Shown: positions 1 through 7,195 of the stretch, in pieces
Layout: each line of letters opens with the position of its first letter
Position numbering within the stretch: position 1 is the stretch's first letter
Assembly: GCA_022545875.1 (NCBI GenBank)
Contig: JAKEIF010000164.1
Span: 1-9,904, forward strand
From: Nitrososphaera sp.
GTDB taxonomy: Archaea > Thermoproteota > Nitrososphaeria > Nitrososphaerales > Nitrososphaeraceae
Direction: 5' to 3'
DNA length: 9,904 bases
Made by a program: the position numbers and the translations under genes
Notes under the pieces: generated by a model
The model's input: only the letters and a program-made list of their open reading frames with translations
Told to the model about the DNA's origin: nothing
The model's database searches: none

Positions 1-1182
1 CGTATCTTGGTTGGAAATCTGCAACACAAAGGCGGTCGCCCCAAATTGGCTTGCCGTCATATTGGTCGTTATCAATAGCGTCGTGATGACAAGACCAAAA
101 ATTCCTATCGACACGATTGCTCCTATTTCTAGCAAGTTGACTCTTGGGAGTGGGAGGCGCCTTATGACATCACTCAGCAAGAGGGAGGAGGAAATGCAAT
201 GAACTGGCAACAATGGAATAACATGAAAGTACTGCACATAGCTTTGGGAAGAAAAGAGCATTAGAAAGGGACCGGCCCAAAGCAGAGGAAAGAAATCGCG
301 CTTTACCAAAGCTGAATAGCCCAATCCAACTATTCCCAGTATCAAGAGCACGGGATCCACTTTCCAAAAGTTCCAGAAAATAGTGGATATGCCGTCGCTT
401 TGTCGCTGGGTGTGCATTATTACGCTATTTAGCCAATTATCAAACTGACCCTCGTAGATGCTATGGGCCGGCCACAAGAGGGGTATTAGCAGTGCTGGGA
501 GGAGCCAAGAACCAAGGTTCCTCAATTTATGCTCTCGGGACTGCGAGCAAATGAGGTATCCTATCAGAGGCATCGCAGCGAATGCAGGGATTTTAGTGAA
601 AATTGCAAGCCCCATGCAAACTCCCGACGTCACCAACAAGAATTGCAATTTCCTACCCCTATTTGTGCCCTTTATTTGAAGGGCCAACAAGATCGATGAC
701 AAGAGAAGCGGCAGCAACAGGGACTCGAGCAAGACCCTTCTAGTAAACCAGCCTATTGGCATCACTGCAAAAAGGAGCGCGGCGAAACAGGCGACCCGTG
801 GATCTTTGTACCGATACTGGACAATCTTGTATATCAGAAAAGTGTCAGCAATTGCAAGTAGACCCATCAAGATTTTCGGGACAAGGTAAATGCTCTCGAT
901 CGATTGAACGGTAGGAGAGGTTTCGAGCGAATCCGGAAAGCCAGTGATAGCGAACCATGCAGCGAGGATCATCTGACCAAAATACGGGTGGTCATAGTAC
1001 GTCGCCGATTCTTGGGGATCCAGATAGTATAACACTATCAATGCCCTTCGGAGATATGCACCTTCGTCATAGAAGATATCGGGAAAACCGGTAGCGTTCC
1101 ATAGGTGTGTGTACGCGGACAGAACAAGAGGAATCAAAAGCAGCAATGTGTTTTTCTTGCTCACACTGCTTATACTGAACAC
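1..1182 (-). CDS. GT39/PMT-like membrane glycosyltransferase, C-terminus cut by left edge
   Basis: A stop-free minus-strand frame runs from a stop at 1207-1209 to the window edge, giving about 394 residues with no end seen. It contains no early ATG. GTG at 1182 and GTG at 1164 (MSKKNTLLLLIPLV) are the candidate starts; I give the longer. The protein is very hydrophobic, with many membrane-span-like stretches, the first at about residues 12-28. An acidic pair sits in FYDEGAY (D39-E40), just after the first span, followed by YYDHPYFGQ (64-71). This arrangement matches GT-C enzymes of the GT39/PMT and ArnT type, where the first external loop carries the catalytic Asp/Glu and an HPP-like motif. 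Such enzymes move a sugar from a polyprenyl phosphate to protein or lipid on the outer face of the membrane. Family fold is fairly sure; donor and acceptor are unknown. The GT2-GtrA protein at 5975 could supply the donor. Confidence 0.82.
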   Translation of the reverse strand, partial: MFSISSVSKKNTLLLLIPLVLSAYTHLWNATGFPDIFYDEGAYLRRALIVLYYLDPQESATYYDHPYFGQMILAAWFAITGFPDSLETSPTVQSIESIYLVPKILMGLLAIADTFLIYKIVQYRYKDPRVACFAALLFAVMPIGWFTRRVLLESLLLPLLLSSILLALQIKGTNRGRKLQFLLVTSGVCMGLAIFTKIPAFAAMPLIGYLICSQSREHKLRNLGSWLLPALLIPLLWPAHSIYEGQFDNWLNSVIMHTQRQSDGISTIFWNFWKVDPVLLILGIVGLGYSALVKRDFFPLLWAGPFLMLFSSQSYVQYFHVIPLLPVHCISSSLLLSDVIRRLPLPRVNLLEIGAIVSIGIFGLVITTLLITTNMTASQFGATAFVLQISNQDT

Positions 1183-1237
1183 TTGGAAGAAATTTCCATA
1201 CCGAAGCTATTAGAAGCTAGCGGCACGAAGAACAAAG

Positions 1238-1243
1238 TTAAAA
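1238..1243 (+). promoter_or_regulatory. TATA-like box for the HTH-TRASH regulator
   Basis: The hexamer TTAAAA inside AAAGTTAAAAGAAC is centred about 27 nt upstream of the TTG start at 1268. That is the spacing expected for an archaeal TBP box driving a leaderless mRNA. Read on the other strand the same AT-rich core could also serve the divergent glycosyltransferase gene. Assignment is by spacing and composition only. Confidence 0.5.
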
Positions 1244-1267
1244 GAACATAGTGTCCATTGATTCTCA

Positions 1268-1714
1268 TTGCCTTTCCAGCTTGACAACACCGACCTTGCG
1301 ATTTTGAAATCGCTGATGGAAGACGGTCGTAAGTCATTTCGAGCTATTTCTCGGGAGATCAAGGTTAGCACGCCTACCGTCAAGGGAAGGTATGATCGCC
1401 TCGTTAACATCGGCCTCATCAAGGGCATAAAGCTGGAAATCGATTTTTCGAAAGTAGACAGAAGCGGTAAGGCTCAATTTGGCGACGCTCTGCAGTCCCT
1501 AAAGAAGCAAAAGAAGCATTTCCATCTTTATGTAGAAGGACTCCAGGTAAAATTGAAATGTGACTTTTGTGGTGGACCAGTACATGACAAGCCTAAAGTC
1601 CTTAAGTTTGCAAACATTCAACGGTTCTTTTGCTGCACAGAATGCAGGGCATCCTACAAGGAAAAACACGGCTCCAGAATAGAGATGCTCAAAGAACAAT
1701 ACAAGAGACGCTAA
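1268..1714 (+). CDS. Lrp/AsnC-type HTH regulator with C-terminal TRASH metal-binding domain
   Basis: The N-terminal half (about residues 5-55) is an AsnC/Lrp-style winged helix-turn-helix: LDNTDLAILKSLMEDGR is followed by the recognition-helix region STPTVKGRYDRL and then GLIKGI. The usual C-terminal RAM effector domain is missing. Instead there is a basic linker (79-84, KKQKKH) and a TRASH-type zinc-ribbon-like module with C98-x2-C101 and C122/C123...C126 (CDFCGG, then FFCCTECRASY). TRASH domains bind heavy metals such as copper in archaeal regulators, so this is probably a metal-responsive DNA-binding protein; the metal and targets are not visible. The start is TTG, because an in-frame TGA lies at 1259-1261 and the next Met is residue 17, inside the HTH. 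It is divergent from the GT39 gene, and its TAA overlaps the cbiD stop by 4 nt (1711-1714). Confidence 0.85.
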   Translation: MPFQLDNTDLAILKSLMEDGRKSFRAISREIKVSTPTVKGRYDRLVNIGLIKGIKLEIDFSKVDRSGKAQFGDALQSLKKQKKHFHLYVEGLQVKLKCDFCGGPVHDKPKVLKFANIQRFFCCTECRASYKEKHGSRIEMLKEQYKRR

Positions 1715-2883
1715 CTGGGATAACGTCCTATAACCCGGCCGTCAAACTCAAACATGATCACATCCAAGGCCAGACTGCTGCCTGCGTGTGAAGTCATCTG
1801 CTCGTGCACTTTTCTGCACATCAATCCGTAATAATCAAACAATCCTTGTTTGTTGATAATTTCTGAAACATGTCGCGCCGTATTTGCATGTCTTATCTCT
1901 TCTATAACTGAACCCGACGCTTGGCACTGTGTCGCCAAGGTCGCCATGAATTCCATATTGACGTGTGAACCGGCGACGTGCGTCTGCTTTATCCCCATCG
2001 CCATCTTTGTTAGTTTGCCAATGAAACCTGCGATAGTAGCCTTCTTGAGATTCTTGTTTGCGCATTGTTTGACGGAATACCCAGCGAAATCGCCCATCTG
2101 GACAAAGCAGTGTTCAGGAAGAGTGGGAAAAAGAGCCTTCGCAAAGTCCTCACTTCTTCCTCCGGTAGTCAATACGACGCTATCGGCGCCTGCCGCTATA
2201 GCAACATCCAGACCCTGCCTGATTGCCGCTGCAAATGATGCCGTTGAATACGGCATCACGATTCCCGTTGTACCCAAGATGGAAATTCCTCCCAGTATTC
2301 CCAGGCGAGGATTGTCGGTCTTTTTGGCAATCTCCTCGCCACGCGGTACCGTCAACAAGACTTCTACTCCCTTGGTTTTTAGCTGCTCTCTAGCTGCTTC
2401 AGTGACCGCTTGCCTTAGCATCTGCATGGGAGTGCTGTTGATAGCCGGCTTACCTATTTCAAGACCAAGCCCGGGCTTTGTTACCCTGCCTACTCCATTG
2501 CCACCATCGATTTCAATTCTCCCGGGATGTTCGTTGAATGATACGGTTGCACAGATTTCGGCGCCGCTCGTAGCATCTGGGTCATCACCTCCATCTTTGA
2601 TCACGGCACAAGTAATATTGTTCCCCTCTCTTCGTGTCCACGACACTTTCAGCGTTGCAGACCTACCCTTGGGAAGCGAAACTGTCACCTGGTCCAGCGA
2701 ATTGTCGGTTATCAAGGCGTGAAGAGCTGCCTTTGTAGCAGCTGAAGCGGTGGTGCCTGTAGTGTATCCCGTCCTCAATGCCCCTTTTTTCATCTTGTCC
2801 CGAATTTCTGGAGGCAGCTCCTGTTCCTTTTCCGCTAGCTCGAGCTCTTTGTAGAACTGCTCGTCCCCTTCCTTGCCCACCAT
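1711..2883 (-). CDS. cbiD: Cobalt-precorrin-5B C1-methyltransferase CbiD
   Basis: CbiD transfers a methyl group from S-adenosylmethionine to C1 of cobalt-precorrin-5B to give cobalt-precorrin-6A in the anaerobic corrin-ring pathway of B12 synthesis. The 390-residue protein shows the family signatures: LRTGYTTGTTASAA near residues 36-49, IKDGGDDPDATSGAEI (95-110), the GVGRVTKPGLG segment (about 130-140) and a Gly-rich NPRLGILGGISILGTTGIV core (191-209). About 30 charged residues precede the first motif, a little more than in many homologues. The ATG directly abuts the stop of the upstream dehydrogenase (TAA-ATG, no gap), so the two are almost certainly co-transcribed and probably translationally coupled. 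metK, which makes the methyl donor, lies just upstream on the same strand. Its stop overlaps that of the convergent HTH-TRASH gene. Confidence 0.96.
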   Translation of the reverse strand: MVGKEGDEQFYKELELAEKEQELPPEIRDKMKKGALRTGYTTGTTASAATKAALHALITDNSLDQVTVSLPKGRSATLKVSWTRREGNNITCAVIKDGGDDPDATSGAEICATVSFNEHPGRIEIDGGNGVGRVTKPGLGLEIGKPAINSTPMQMLRQAVTEAAREQLKTKGVEVLLTVPRGEEIAKKTDNPRLGILGGISILGTTGIVMPYSTASFAAAIRQGLDVAIAAGADSVVLTTGGRSEDFAKALFPTLPEHCFVQMGDFAGYSVKQCANKNLKKATIAGFIGKLTKMAMGIKQTHVAGSHVNMEFMATLATQCQASGSVIEEIRHANTARHVSEIINKQGLFDYYGLMCRKVHEQMTSHAGSSLALDVIMFEFDGRVIGRYPS

Positions 2884-3630
2884 TTAACGGAGCACTGTCC
2901 CGCCGTCTACGATTATGGTATTGCCCGTTGCAAATGCAAAGTCATCACTTGCAAGATTCGCAATTACATTAGCAATTTCCTTTGGATTCCCCCATCTCTT
3001 CATTGCATTCTCGTTTGCCGCCTTTTCCCGTTCTGAAGGCGTCATGGAATTGAATGTTGCCTCAGTTGCAATGTTCCCCAGTGCCAAAACAAAAGCTCGG
3101 ATGTTCTTTCGTCCGTATTCTAATGCTATGTGCTTTGTCATTGCGATAATGGCTGACTTGGCAAGTGTATAGGGTGCGCCCTCGGTGTGACCCGCGATAG
3201 CAGGCGTCGAAGAAATGCTGATAATGGCTCCGCCGCGTTTCATCATCAATGGAATGCAAGCCTGTGAGATTCTGACCGTCCCCATAAAGTCAACATTGGC
3301 AACTCTTCTCATCTCATCATCACTGACTCGGTGAAATTCTTTGTACCAGATCTTTCGGTCAAATGGATATCCAGCATTATTCACAAGGACGTCTAGCCCA
3401 CCGTACTTTCGAGAGACCTTGGCAACAAAGCGCCTAACACTATCGCTGCTTGTGATATCCAACTGTTCTGCAATGGCGCCTGATCCGATTTCACCGGCAG
3501 CCTTTTCTGCGCGAACCAATTTTCTTGAGCAAAGCAGTACCGTTGCGCCACGTTCGACGAACTTGCGCGCAGTTTCAAGGCCAATCCCTCCTGTGGCGCC
3601 GGTGATGACGGCTAACCTCCCGCTCAGCAA
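2884..3630 (-). CDS. NADP-type short-chain dehydrogenase/reductase in operon with cbiD
   Basis: This is a complete classical SDR of 248 residues. It has the nucleotide-binding TGATGGIG (10-17), a CSRK segment (34-37) whose Arg after the second strand suggests NADP(H), NNAG (84-87), and a full catalytic tetrad read as N112, S141, Y154 and K158 (YTLAK). It ends with the usual GNTIIVDGG. The start is TTG at 3630: an in-frame TAG lies a few codons upstream, and the glycine motif sits at the normal distance from this start. The gene ends exactly where cbiD begins, so a role in B12 synthesis, for example as the missing precorrin-6A reductase (CbiJ/CobK) step, is a reasonable but untested guess. Sequence alone gives no substrate; fatty-acid or sugar reductase roles remain possible. 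A TATA-like box in the 33-nt gap after metK suggests its own promoter. Confidence 0.9.
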   Translation of the reverse strand: MLSGRLAVITGATGGIGLETARKFVERGATVLLCSRKLVRAEKAAGEIGSGAIAEQLDITSSDSVRRFVAKVSRKYGGLDVLVNNAGYPFDRKIWYKEFHRVSDDEMRRVANVDFMGTVRISQACIPLMMKRGGAIISISSTPAIAGHTEGAPYTLAKSAIIAMTKHIALEYGRKNIRAFVLALGNIATEATFNSMTPSEREKAANENAMKRWGNPKEIANVIANLASDDFAFATGNTIIVDGGTVLR

Positions 3631-3652
3631 TATAGAATCTATGTTAACAGGC

Positions 3653-3661
3653 TATTTTTAA
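3653..3661 (-). promoter_or_regulatory. TATA-like box for the SDR-cbiD operon
   Basis: On the minus strand the gap between metK and the dehydrogenase reads TTAAAAATA, centred about 27 nt upstream of the TTG start at 3630. This fits a leaderless transcript that would drive the dehydrogenase and cbiD independently of metK. Assigned from spacing and composition. Confidence 0.5.
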
Positions 3662-3663
3662 TA

Positions 3664-4806
3664 TTAGCGAAGTAGCGGAGCTTTGTCTGCCTTTTCCCAA
3701 GTAAACCCTGGCTCGTTTCTTCCAAAATGGCCATACGCAGCAGTTTTACGATAAATTGGCTTTTTCAGGTCAAGTGTTTTTACAATGCCTGCAGGCCTCA
3801 TGTCAAATACCTTCCTGACCCTTGCCTCTATTTCGACCTCATCTATCTTGCCTGTACCAAATGTGTCGATCATGATGGAGACCGGCTCGGCTACGCCGAT
3901 CGCATAGGCCACTTGAACCTCGCATTTGTCGGCAAGCCCGGCCGCAACAATGTTCTTTGCCACATAACGAGCCATATAGCACGCCGACCTGTCCACCTTC
4001 GAGGGATCCTTGCCAGAAAACGCGCCTCCCCCGTGTCGGCCCATTCCACCATATGTATCAGCAATTATCTTTCTGCCTGTAAGGCCGGTGTCACCAGGCG
4101 GCCCACCGATGACGAATCTTCCTGTCGGGTTAACCAGAAATTTAGTCTGTCCATCAACCCAGCTGCCACAGACTGGCTTGATAACCTTGTTAATTATTGC
4201 CTCGCGCAAATGATTCAATCCGATCTCGGGAGAGTGCTGCGTAGAAACGACCACGGTGTCTATTTTCTTTGGAATTCCATCTTCATAGATTACCGACACC
4301 TGAGACTTGCCATCAGGCCGCACCCAATCCAACTCTTTCTTCTTGCGAACTTCGGCAAGCTTCATCGAAAGCTGATGGGCCATAGTTATCGGCAATGGCA
4401 TTAGTTCAGGGGTCTCGTTGGTAGCATACCCAAACATCAGCCCCTGGTCTCCTGCGCCTTGTTCCTTCTCCTGAGTAGCGGTGACTCCCATCGAGATATC
4501 CGGGCTTTGTTCGTGCAGTGATGCGAGCACAGAGCACGAGTCTCCGTCGAAACCATAATCAGGCTTGTCATAGCCTATTTCTCGGATGGTATCTCGGACT
4601 ATTTTCTGGACATCGACACGGGATTTCGAAGTAACTTCGCCGGCGACAAAGACTATGCCGGTGGTAGTCATGGACTCGACAGCGACTCGGGAGTCTGGAT
4701 CCTGTCGCAGAAAATCATCAAGGATTGCGTCGGATATCTGGTCGCAAACCTTGTCGGGATGACCTTCAGTGACGCTTTCGGATGTGAATAACCACTTTTT
4801 TACCAT
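3664..4806 (-). CDS. metK: S-adenosylmethionine synthetase, bacterial/eukaryotic type
   Basis: The enzyme condenses ATP and methionine to S-adenosylmethionine in the cytoplasm. At 380 residues it is full length for the bacterial/eukaryotic MAT family. Visible signatures are [12 protein letters not shown] (8-19, with the ATP/Mg ligands E10, H16 and D18), [13 protein letters not shown] (117-129), the active-site loop [13 protein letters not shown] (234-246), and the glycine-rich phosphate-binding [16 protein letters not shown] (259-274). This is the type found in bacteria and eukaryotes; most Archaea use a divergent form with little overall similarity, so its presence in this archaeal context is notable. 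ATG start. It lies 31 nt after the Sm-like gene and 33 nt before the dehydrogenase on the same strand. Its product is the methyl donor for CbiD two genes downstream. Confidence 0.97.
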   Translation of the reverse strand: MVKKWLFTSESVTEGHPDKVCDQISDAILDDFLRQDPDSRVAVESMTTTGIVFVAGEVTSKSRVDVQKIVRDTIREIGYDKPDYGFDGDSCSVLASLHEQSPDISMGVTATQEKEQGAGDQGLMFGYATNETPELMPLPITMAHQLSMKLAEVRKKKELDWVRPDGKSQVSVIYEDGIPKKIDTVVVSTQHSPEIGLNHLREAIINKVIKPVCGSWVDGQTKFLVNPTGRFVIGGPPGDTGLTGRKIIADTYGGMGRHGGGAFSGKDPSKVDRSACYMARYVAKNIVAAGLADKCEVQVAYAIGVAEPVSIMIDTFGTGKIDEVEIEARVRKVFDMRPAGIVKTLDLKKPIYRKTAAYGHFGRNEPGFTWEKADKAPLLR

Positions 4807-4825
4807 ATCTTAGCCGCCACGGAAG

Positions 4826-4833
4826 ATATTATC
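4826..4833 (-). promoter_or_regulatory. TATA-like box for metK
   Basis: The minus-strand sequence GATAATAT in the 31-nt gap after the Sm-like gene is centred about 24 nt upstream of the metK ATG. The spacing is slightly short but compatible with a leaderless or near-leaderless start. Confidence 0.4.
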
Positions 4834-4837
4834 ATGC

Positions 4838-5095
4838 TTAGAATTCTTTTTCTAACTTTATGAATAATACGTTATTTCCGCGAATGACTACTTTGCCATA
4901 ATTGGCAAGCACGTCAGAACCGTCAAATTCTTCGGCGTCAGTTAGTATCAGATTCATGTATGAATCAACGTTGTTCATCCTCCCCTTGTATTCGATTTCG
5001 CTTTTGAGTCTCACCGCAACCTTACGGTTAATAGCACGCTGTAATGTAGTAAGTGGACGTTTTGGCTGTTGCGATGACGGCGGAGATGATGACAA
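4838..5095 (-). CDS. Archaeal Sm-like (LSm) RNA-binding protein
   Basis: LSm proteins form rings that bind U-rich RNA and take part in RNA processing or turnover. The 85-residue sequence has the Sm1 motif over about residues 20-57, including AINRKVAVRL, KGRMNNVD and SYMNLIL (the RNA-contact D-x-Y/H-M-N signature), and the Sm2 motif VVIRGNNVLFI (69-79) with the conserved R-G-[DN]-N. A Ser/Pro/Gln-rich tail of about 13 residues precedes the fold. The start is TTG at 5095: an in-frame TGA lies immediately upstream, and the only internal ATG is at M40, inside the fold. The minus strand carries GTGATC six bases before the TTG, complementary to the archaeal 16S 3' end, which supports this start. 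It is divergent from the RadB-like gene and upstream of metK. Confidence 0.92.
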   Translation of the reverse strand: MSSSPPSSQQPKRPLTTLQRAINRKVAVRLKSEIEYKGRMNNVDSYMNLILTDAEEFDGSDVLANYGKVVIRGNNVLFIKLEKEF

Positions 5096-5101
5096 TCAGA
5101 T

Positions 5102-5107
5102 GATCAC
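5102..5107 (-). promoter_or_regulatory. Shine-Dalgarno site deciding the LSm TTG start
   Basis: GTGATC on the minus strand ends six bases before the TTG at 5095. It pairs perfectly with the GATCAC near the 3' end of archaeal 16S rRNA. The expected transcription start from the TATA-like box at 5134-5141 would leave a leader of roughly 15-20 nt that includes it. Confidence 0.45.
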
Positions 5108-5133
5108 TTTGCAAGTGAAAACGCGATGGCTCG

Positions 5134-5141
5134 AATAAAAA
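5134..5141. promoter_or_regulatory. AT-rich core of the divergent LSm / RadB-like promoter
   Basis: The only strongly AT-rich block in the divergent intergenic region is AATAAAAA (minus strand TTTTTATT). On the minus strand it would start transcription near 5110, about 15 nt before the LSm start. On the plus strand it would start near 5165, about 40 nt before the RadB-like ATG at 5208. A shared TBP site is inferred; it could serve only one side. Confidence 0.4.
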
Positions 5142-5207
5142 GGTTCCTTTGCGCAGGTTGATAAGCTGGTCAGGACCATTCATTCATTGAAACCACAAGA
5201 CTTGAGA

Positions 5208-5894
5208 ATGATATCTACCGGCTCTGCGTCTTTGGATGATCTATTAGGCGGAGGAGTACGCCGTGGAATGATTACCGATGTGTATGGAGAAAGCGGCTCT
5301 GGAAAAACGCAGTTATGTTTCGCTCTTGCTGTCAACTGCATAAGGGAAGGCGGAAAGGTAATGTTCGTTGACACCACTGGCACTTTCCGGCCGGAAAGAA
5401 TCCTAGAAATGGCAGGCTCTCGCGAGGTTCTAGAGAAGATTACTTACATGCGCGCTTTGGGGACGGCTGACCAAATAAACGCCATTCAAAAAATCTCCGA
5501 CCTAAATCCTGAATTGGTGATCATAGATACTGTGACATCATTGTTTTCGGCGGAGTATTCTGGCCCTTCCAGGCACCTTGCAGTGATGAAGCATCTCCAT
5601 GACTTGGCCATATCGGCCATTTCTTCGCGATGCGCAATAGTTCTTACAAACATGGTGAGAAATGTTCCGGCAACAATAGTCGATCAGGCAGGCAGGAACG
5701 TTGCGCAGGCTATTGTTCCTTCGCAACAACGCGAGTATCTTGGAAGCTCGGTTTCCATATATTCTCACTTCAAGTTAAAACTGGAGATAGTAGATGCAAA
5801 GAGATCTACGTATCGCGCAAGGCTCATTCAACCTCCCGGTAGCAGACCGGTCGAATTTACTATTGCATCTGTGGGTATTTCTGACCCTCGTTAA
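5208..5894 (+). CDS. radB: RadB-like RecA-superfamily ATPase (RadA paralogue)
   Basis: This is a single RecA-core protein of 228 residues without the N-terminal helix-hairpin-helix domain of RadA, as in archaeal RadB. The N-terminus ISTGSASLDDLLGGG is typical of the family. Walker A is GESGSGKT (27-34) and Walker B is LVIID (103-107). The strand that normally reads DTEGTFRPERI reads DTTGTFRPERI (55-65), so the glutamate that activates water in RecA/RadA is replaced by threonine; ATP binding should persist while hydrolysis may be weak. RadB proteins are thought to assist RadA in homologous recombination. I chose ATG 5208 because family members begin at this point; TTG 5187 would add seven residues. 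It is divergent from the LSm gene. A different RadA-like regulatory ATPase is possible. Confidence 0.85.
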   Translation: MISTGSASLDDLLGGGVRRGMITDVYGESGSGKTQLCFALAVNCIREGGKVMFVDTTGTFRPERILEMAGSREVLEKITYMRALGTADQINAIQKISDLNPELVIIDTVTSLFSAEYSGPSRHLAVMKHLHDLAISAISSRCAIVLTNMVRNVPATIVDQAGRNVAQAIVPSQQREYLGSSVSIYSHFKLKLEIVDAKRSTYRARLIQPPGSRPVEFTIASVGISDPR

Positions 5895-5902
5895 AAATCC
5901 CA

Positions 5903-5915
5903 CTTACTCAGTAAG
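5903..5915. repeat. 13-bp perfect palindrome between the RadB-like and GT2-GtrA genes
   Basis: CTTACTCAGTAAG is a perfect inverted repeat around a central C, eight bases after the RadB-like stop. A run of T follows at 5931-5934. It could be a protein-binding site about 35 bp upstream of the next TATA-like box, or part of a 3'-end signal. As RNA it would form only a 4-bp stem, so an intrinsic hairpin is weak. Confidence 0.4.
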
Positions 5916-5943
5916 CTCTCTGAGGCCGATTTTTAGGTGAAGG

Positions 5944-5951
5944 CTTTATAT
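5944..5951 (+). promoter_or_regulatory. TATA-like box for the GT2-GtrA gene
   Basis: CTTTATAT is centred about 27-28 nt upstream of the GTG start at 5975, the expected TBP spacing for a leaderless mRNA. It is one of the best matches to the archaeal TATA consensus in the window. Confidence 0.6.
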
Positions 5952-5974
5952 CACTACCGGCGAATTCTATAGTA

Positions 5975-7150
5975 GTGGATCCAACTTCGCAGAAGGAGTT
6001 GATGGAGCCTAGAAGCGTCGCGTTATCGATAATTATTCCCACATACAATGAAGCTCAAACGATTGTAAAGATGATCGACTCCATAACTACATCGCTACCG
6101 TCGCAACTGGCTGCGGAGGTAATTGTGGTCGACGATAACTCGCCTGACGGTACTGCAGGGATCGCAAACAAACTGGGTTCTCAAATGAAGGACGGCAACA
6201 TCCACATTCATGTTGTCAGCAGATCCTCAAAACAGGGTCTGAGTTCTGCAATTCTCGCAGGAGTGCAGTTTGCATGTGGCGAAATAGTAGTCGTCATGGA
6301 TGGCGACTTTTCTCATCCTCCACAGACAATCCCAAACATGGTCGAAGAGCTCCAGGATCCTAAATGCGACATTGTTGTCGCGTCGCGCTACGTCAGTGGC
6401 GGGTCGATTATCGGATGGCCCTTTAAGCGCAAGCTCATGAGCAGGGGTGCCACCAGGATCGCTCAGGTTGGCTTGGGAATCGAAATAAAGGATCCGATGT
6501 CAGGATTCTTTGCATTCCGCCGCAAAATTATCAACGATGTCAAGTTTGACGCTATAGGATACAAGATGCTCCTTGAGATGCTTGTAAAACTGAAAGGAGT
6601 AAGAGTGAAGGAAATCCCCTATACATTCAGAAATCGAACTCTTGGGGCTAGTAAGGTGGATGCCTCCGTTATCTATGACTACATGCGGGCAGTATATCGA
6701 CTATACCGGCACGGACGATCCGAGTTGTCCGAGAGACGTGCTTCCGTGAGGTTCCTTTCTAAAGCAGGCAGGTTCTATACTGTCGGGGCTTCTGGGTTGC
6801 TTGTGAATTATGCCGCTTCTGTATCGCTTTATCAGCTGTTTCCCGCGCTATGGTATCTGCACGGGACTATCATTGGAATATTGCTTTCAATGACGTCAAA
6901 CTTTTTCCTCAACAAGATATGGACCTTTGAGGACAGAAACTTTGACCGCAAGAGGTCTGCCGTCCAGTACGGCATGTTCATTGCGTTTAGCTCCATCGGG
7001 GCATTACTTCAACTCTCGATTGTATATCTTCTCGTCGAAGGAAGCCAAATGGACTATGCCATTGCCCTGGTCATAGGGGTAATCATCGCATCGATTGGTA
7101 ACTTCATTTTCAACAAGAAATGGACATTTAAGGAAAGAATCTGGAGTTAA
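5975..7150 (+). CDS. Dolichol-phosphate mannose synthase-like GT2 fused to GtrA membrane domain
   Basis: The N-terminal GT2 domain (about 15-240) has LSIIIPTYNE (17-26), VVDDNSPDG (51-59), the metal-binding MDGDFSHPP (108-116, D109-x-D111), DPMSGF (173-178) and a TFRNRTLGASKV acceptor-loop motif (218-229). This is the pattern of dolichyl-phosphate mannose/glucose synthases, which load a nucleotide-sugar onto polyprenyl phosphate at the cytoplasmic face. The C-terminal part (about 262-387) is a GtrA-type domain of four predicted membrane spans, with a repeated NF-x2-NK-x-WTF signature at 309-318 and 376-385. The same two-domain layout is known from the archaeal Pyrococcus enzyme. The start is GTG 5975, supported by the TATA-like box. 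ATG 6002, preceded at only three bases by AAGGAG, is an alternative. Which sugar it loads cannot be told. It probably feeds GT39-type transferases such as the gene at 1-1182. Confidence 0.92.
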   Translation: MDPTSQKELMEPRSVALSIIIPTYNEAQTIVKMIDSITTSLPSQLAAEVIVVDDNSPDGTAGIANKLGSQMKDGNIHIHVVSRSSKQGLSSAILAGVQFACGEIVVVMDGDFSHPPQTIPNMVEELQDPKCDIVVASRYVSGGSIIGWPFKRKLMSRGATRIAQVGLGIEIKDPMSGFFAFRRKIINDVKFDAIGYKMLLEMLVKLKGVRVKEIPYTFRNRTLGASKVDASVIYDYMRAVYRLYRHGRSELSERRASVRFLSKAGRFYTVGASGLLVNYAASVSLYQLFPALWYLHGTIIGILLSMTSNFFLNKIWTFEDRNFDRKRSAVQYGMFIAFSSIGALLQLSIVYLLVEGSQMDYAIALVIGVIIASIGNFIFNKKWTFKERIWS

Positions 7151-7195
7151 TCATGTAAAAATTCGCAATGACTTGAATTACTAGTCTAAACACAG

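Noticed and set aside
1850..2722. Long plus-strand open frame (290 codons)
   Set aside because: It lies entirely antisense to cbiD, whose protein motifs are unmistakable; the plus-frame translation resembles no family.
3727..4404. Plus-strand open frame of 225 codons
   Set aside because: Antisense shadow of metK with no recognisable domain.
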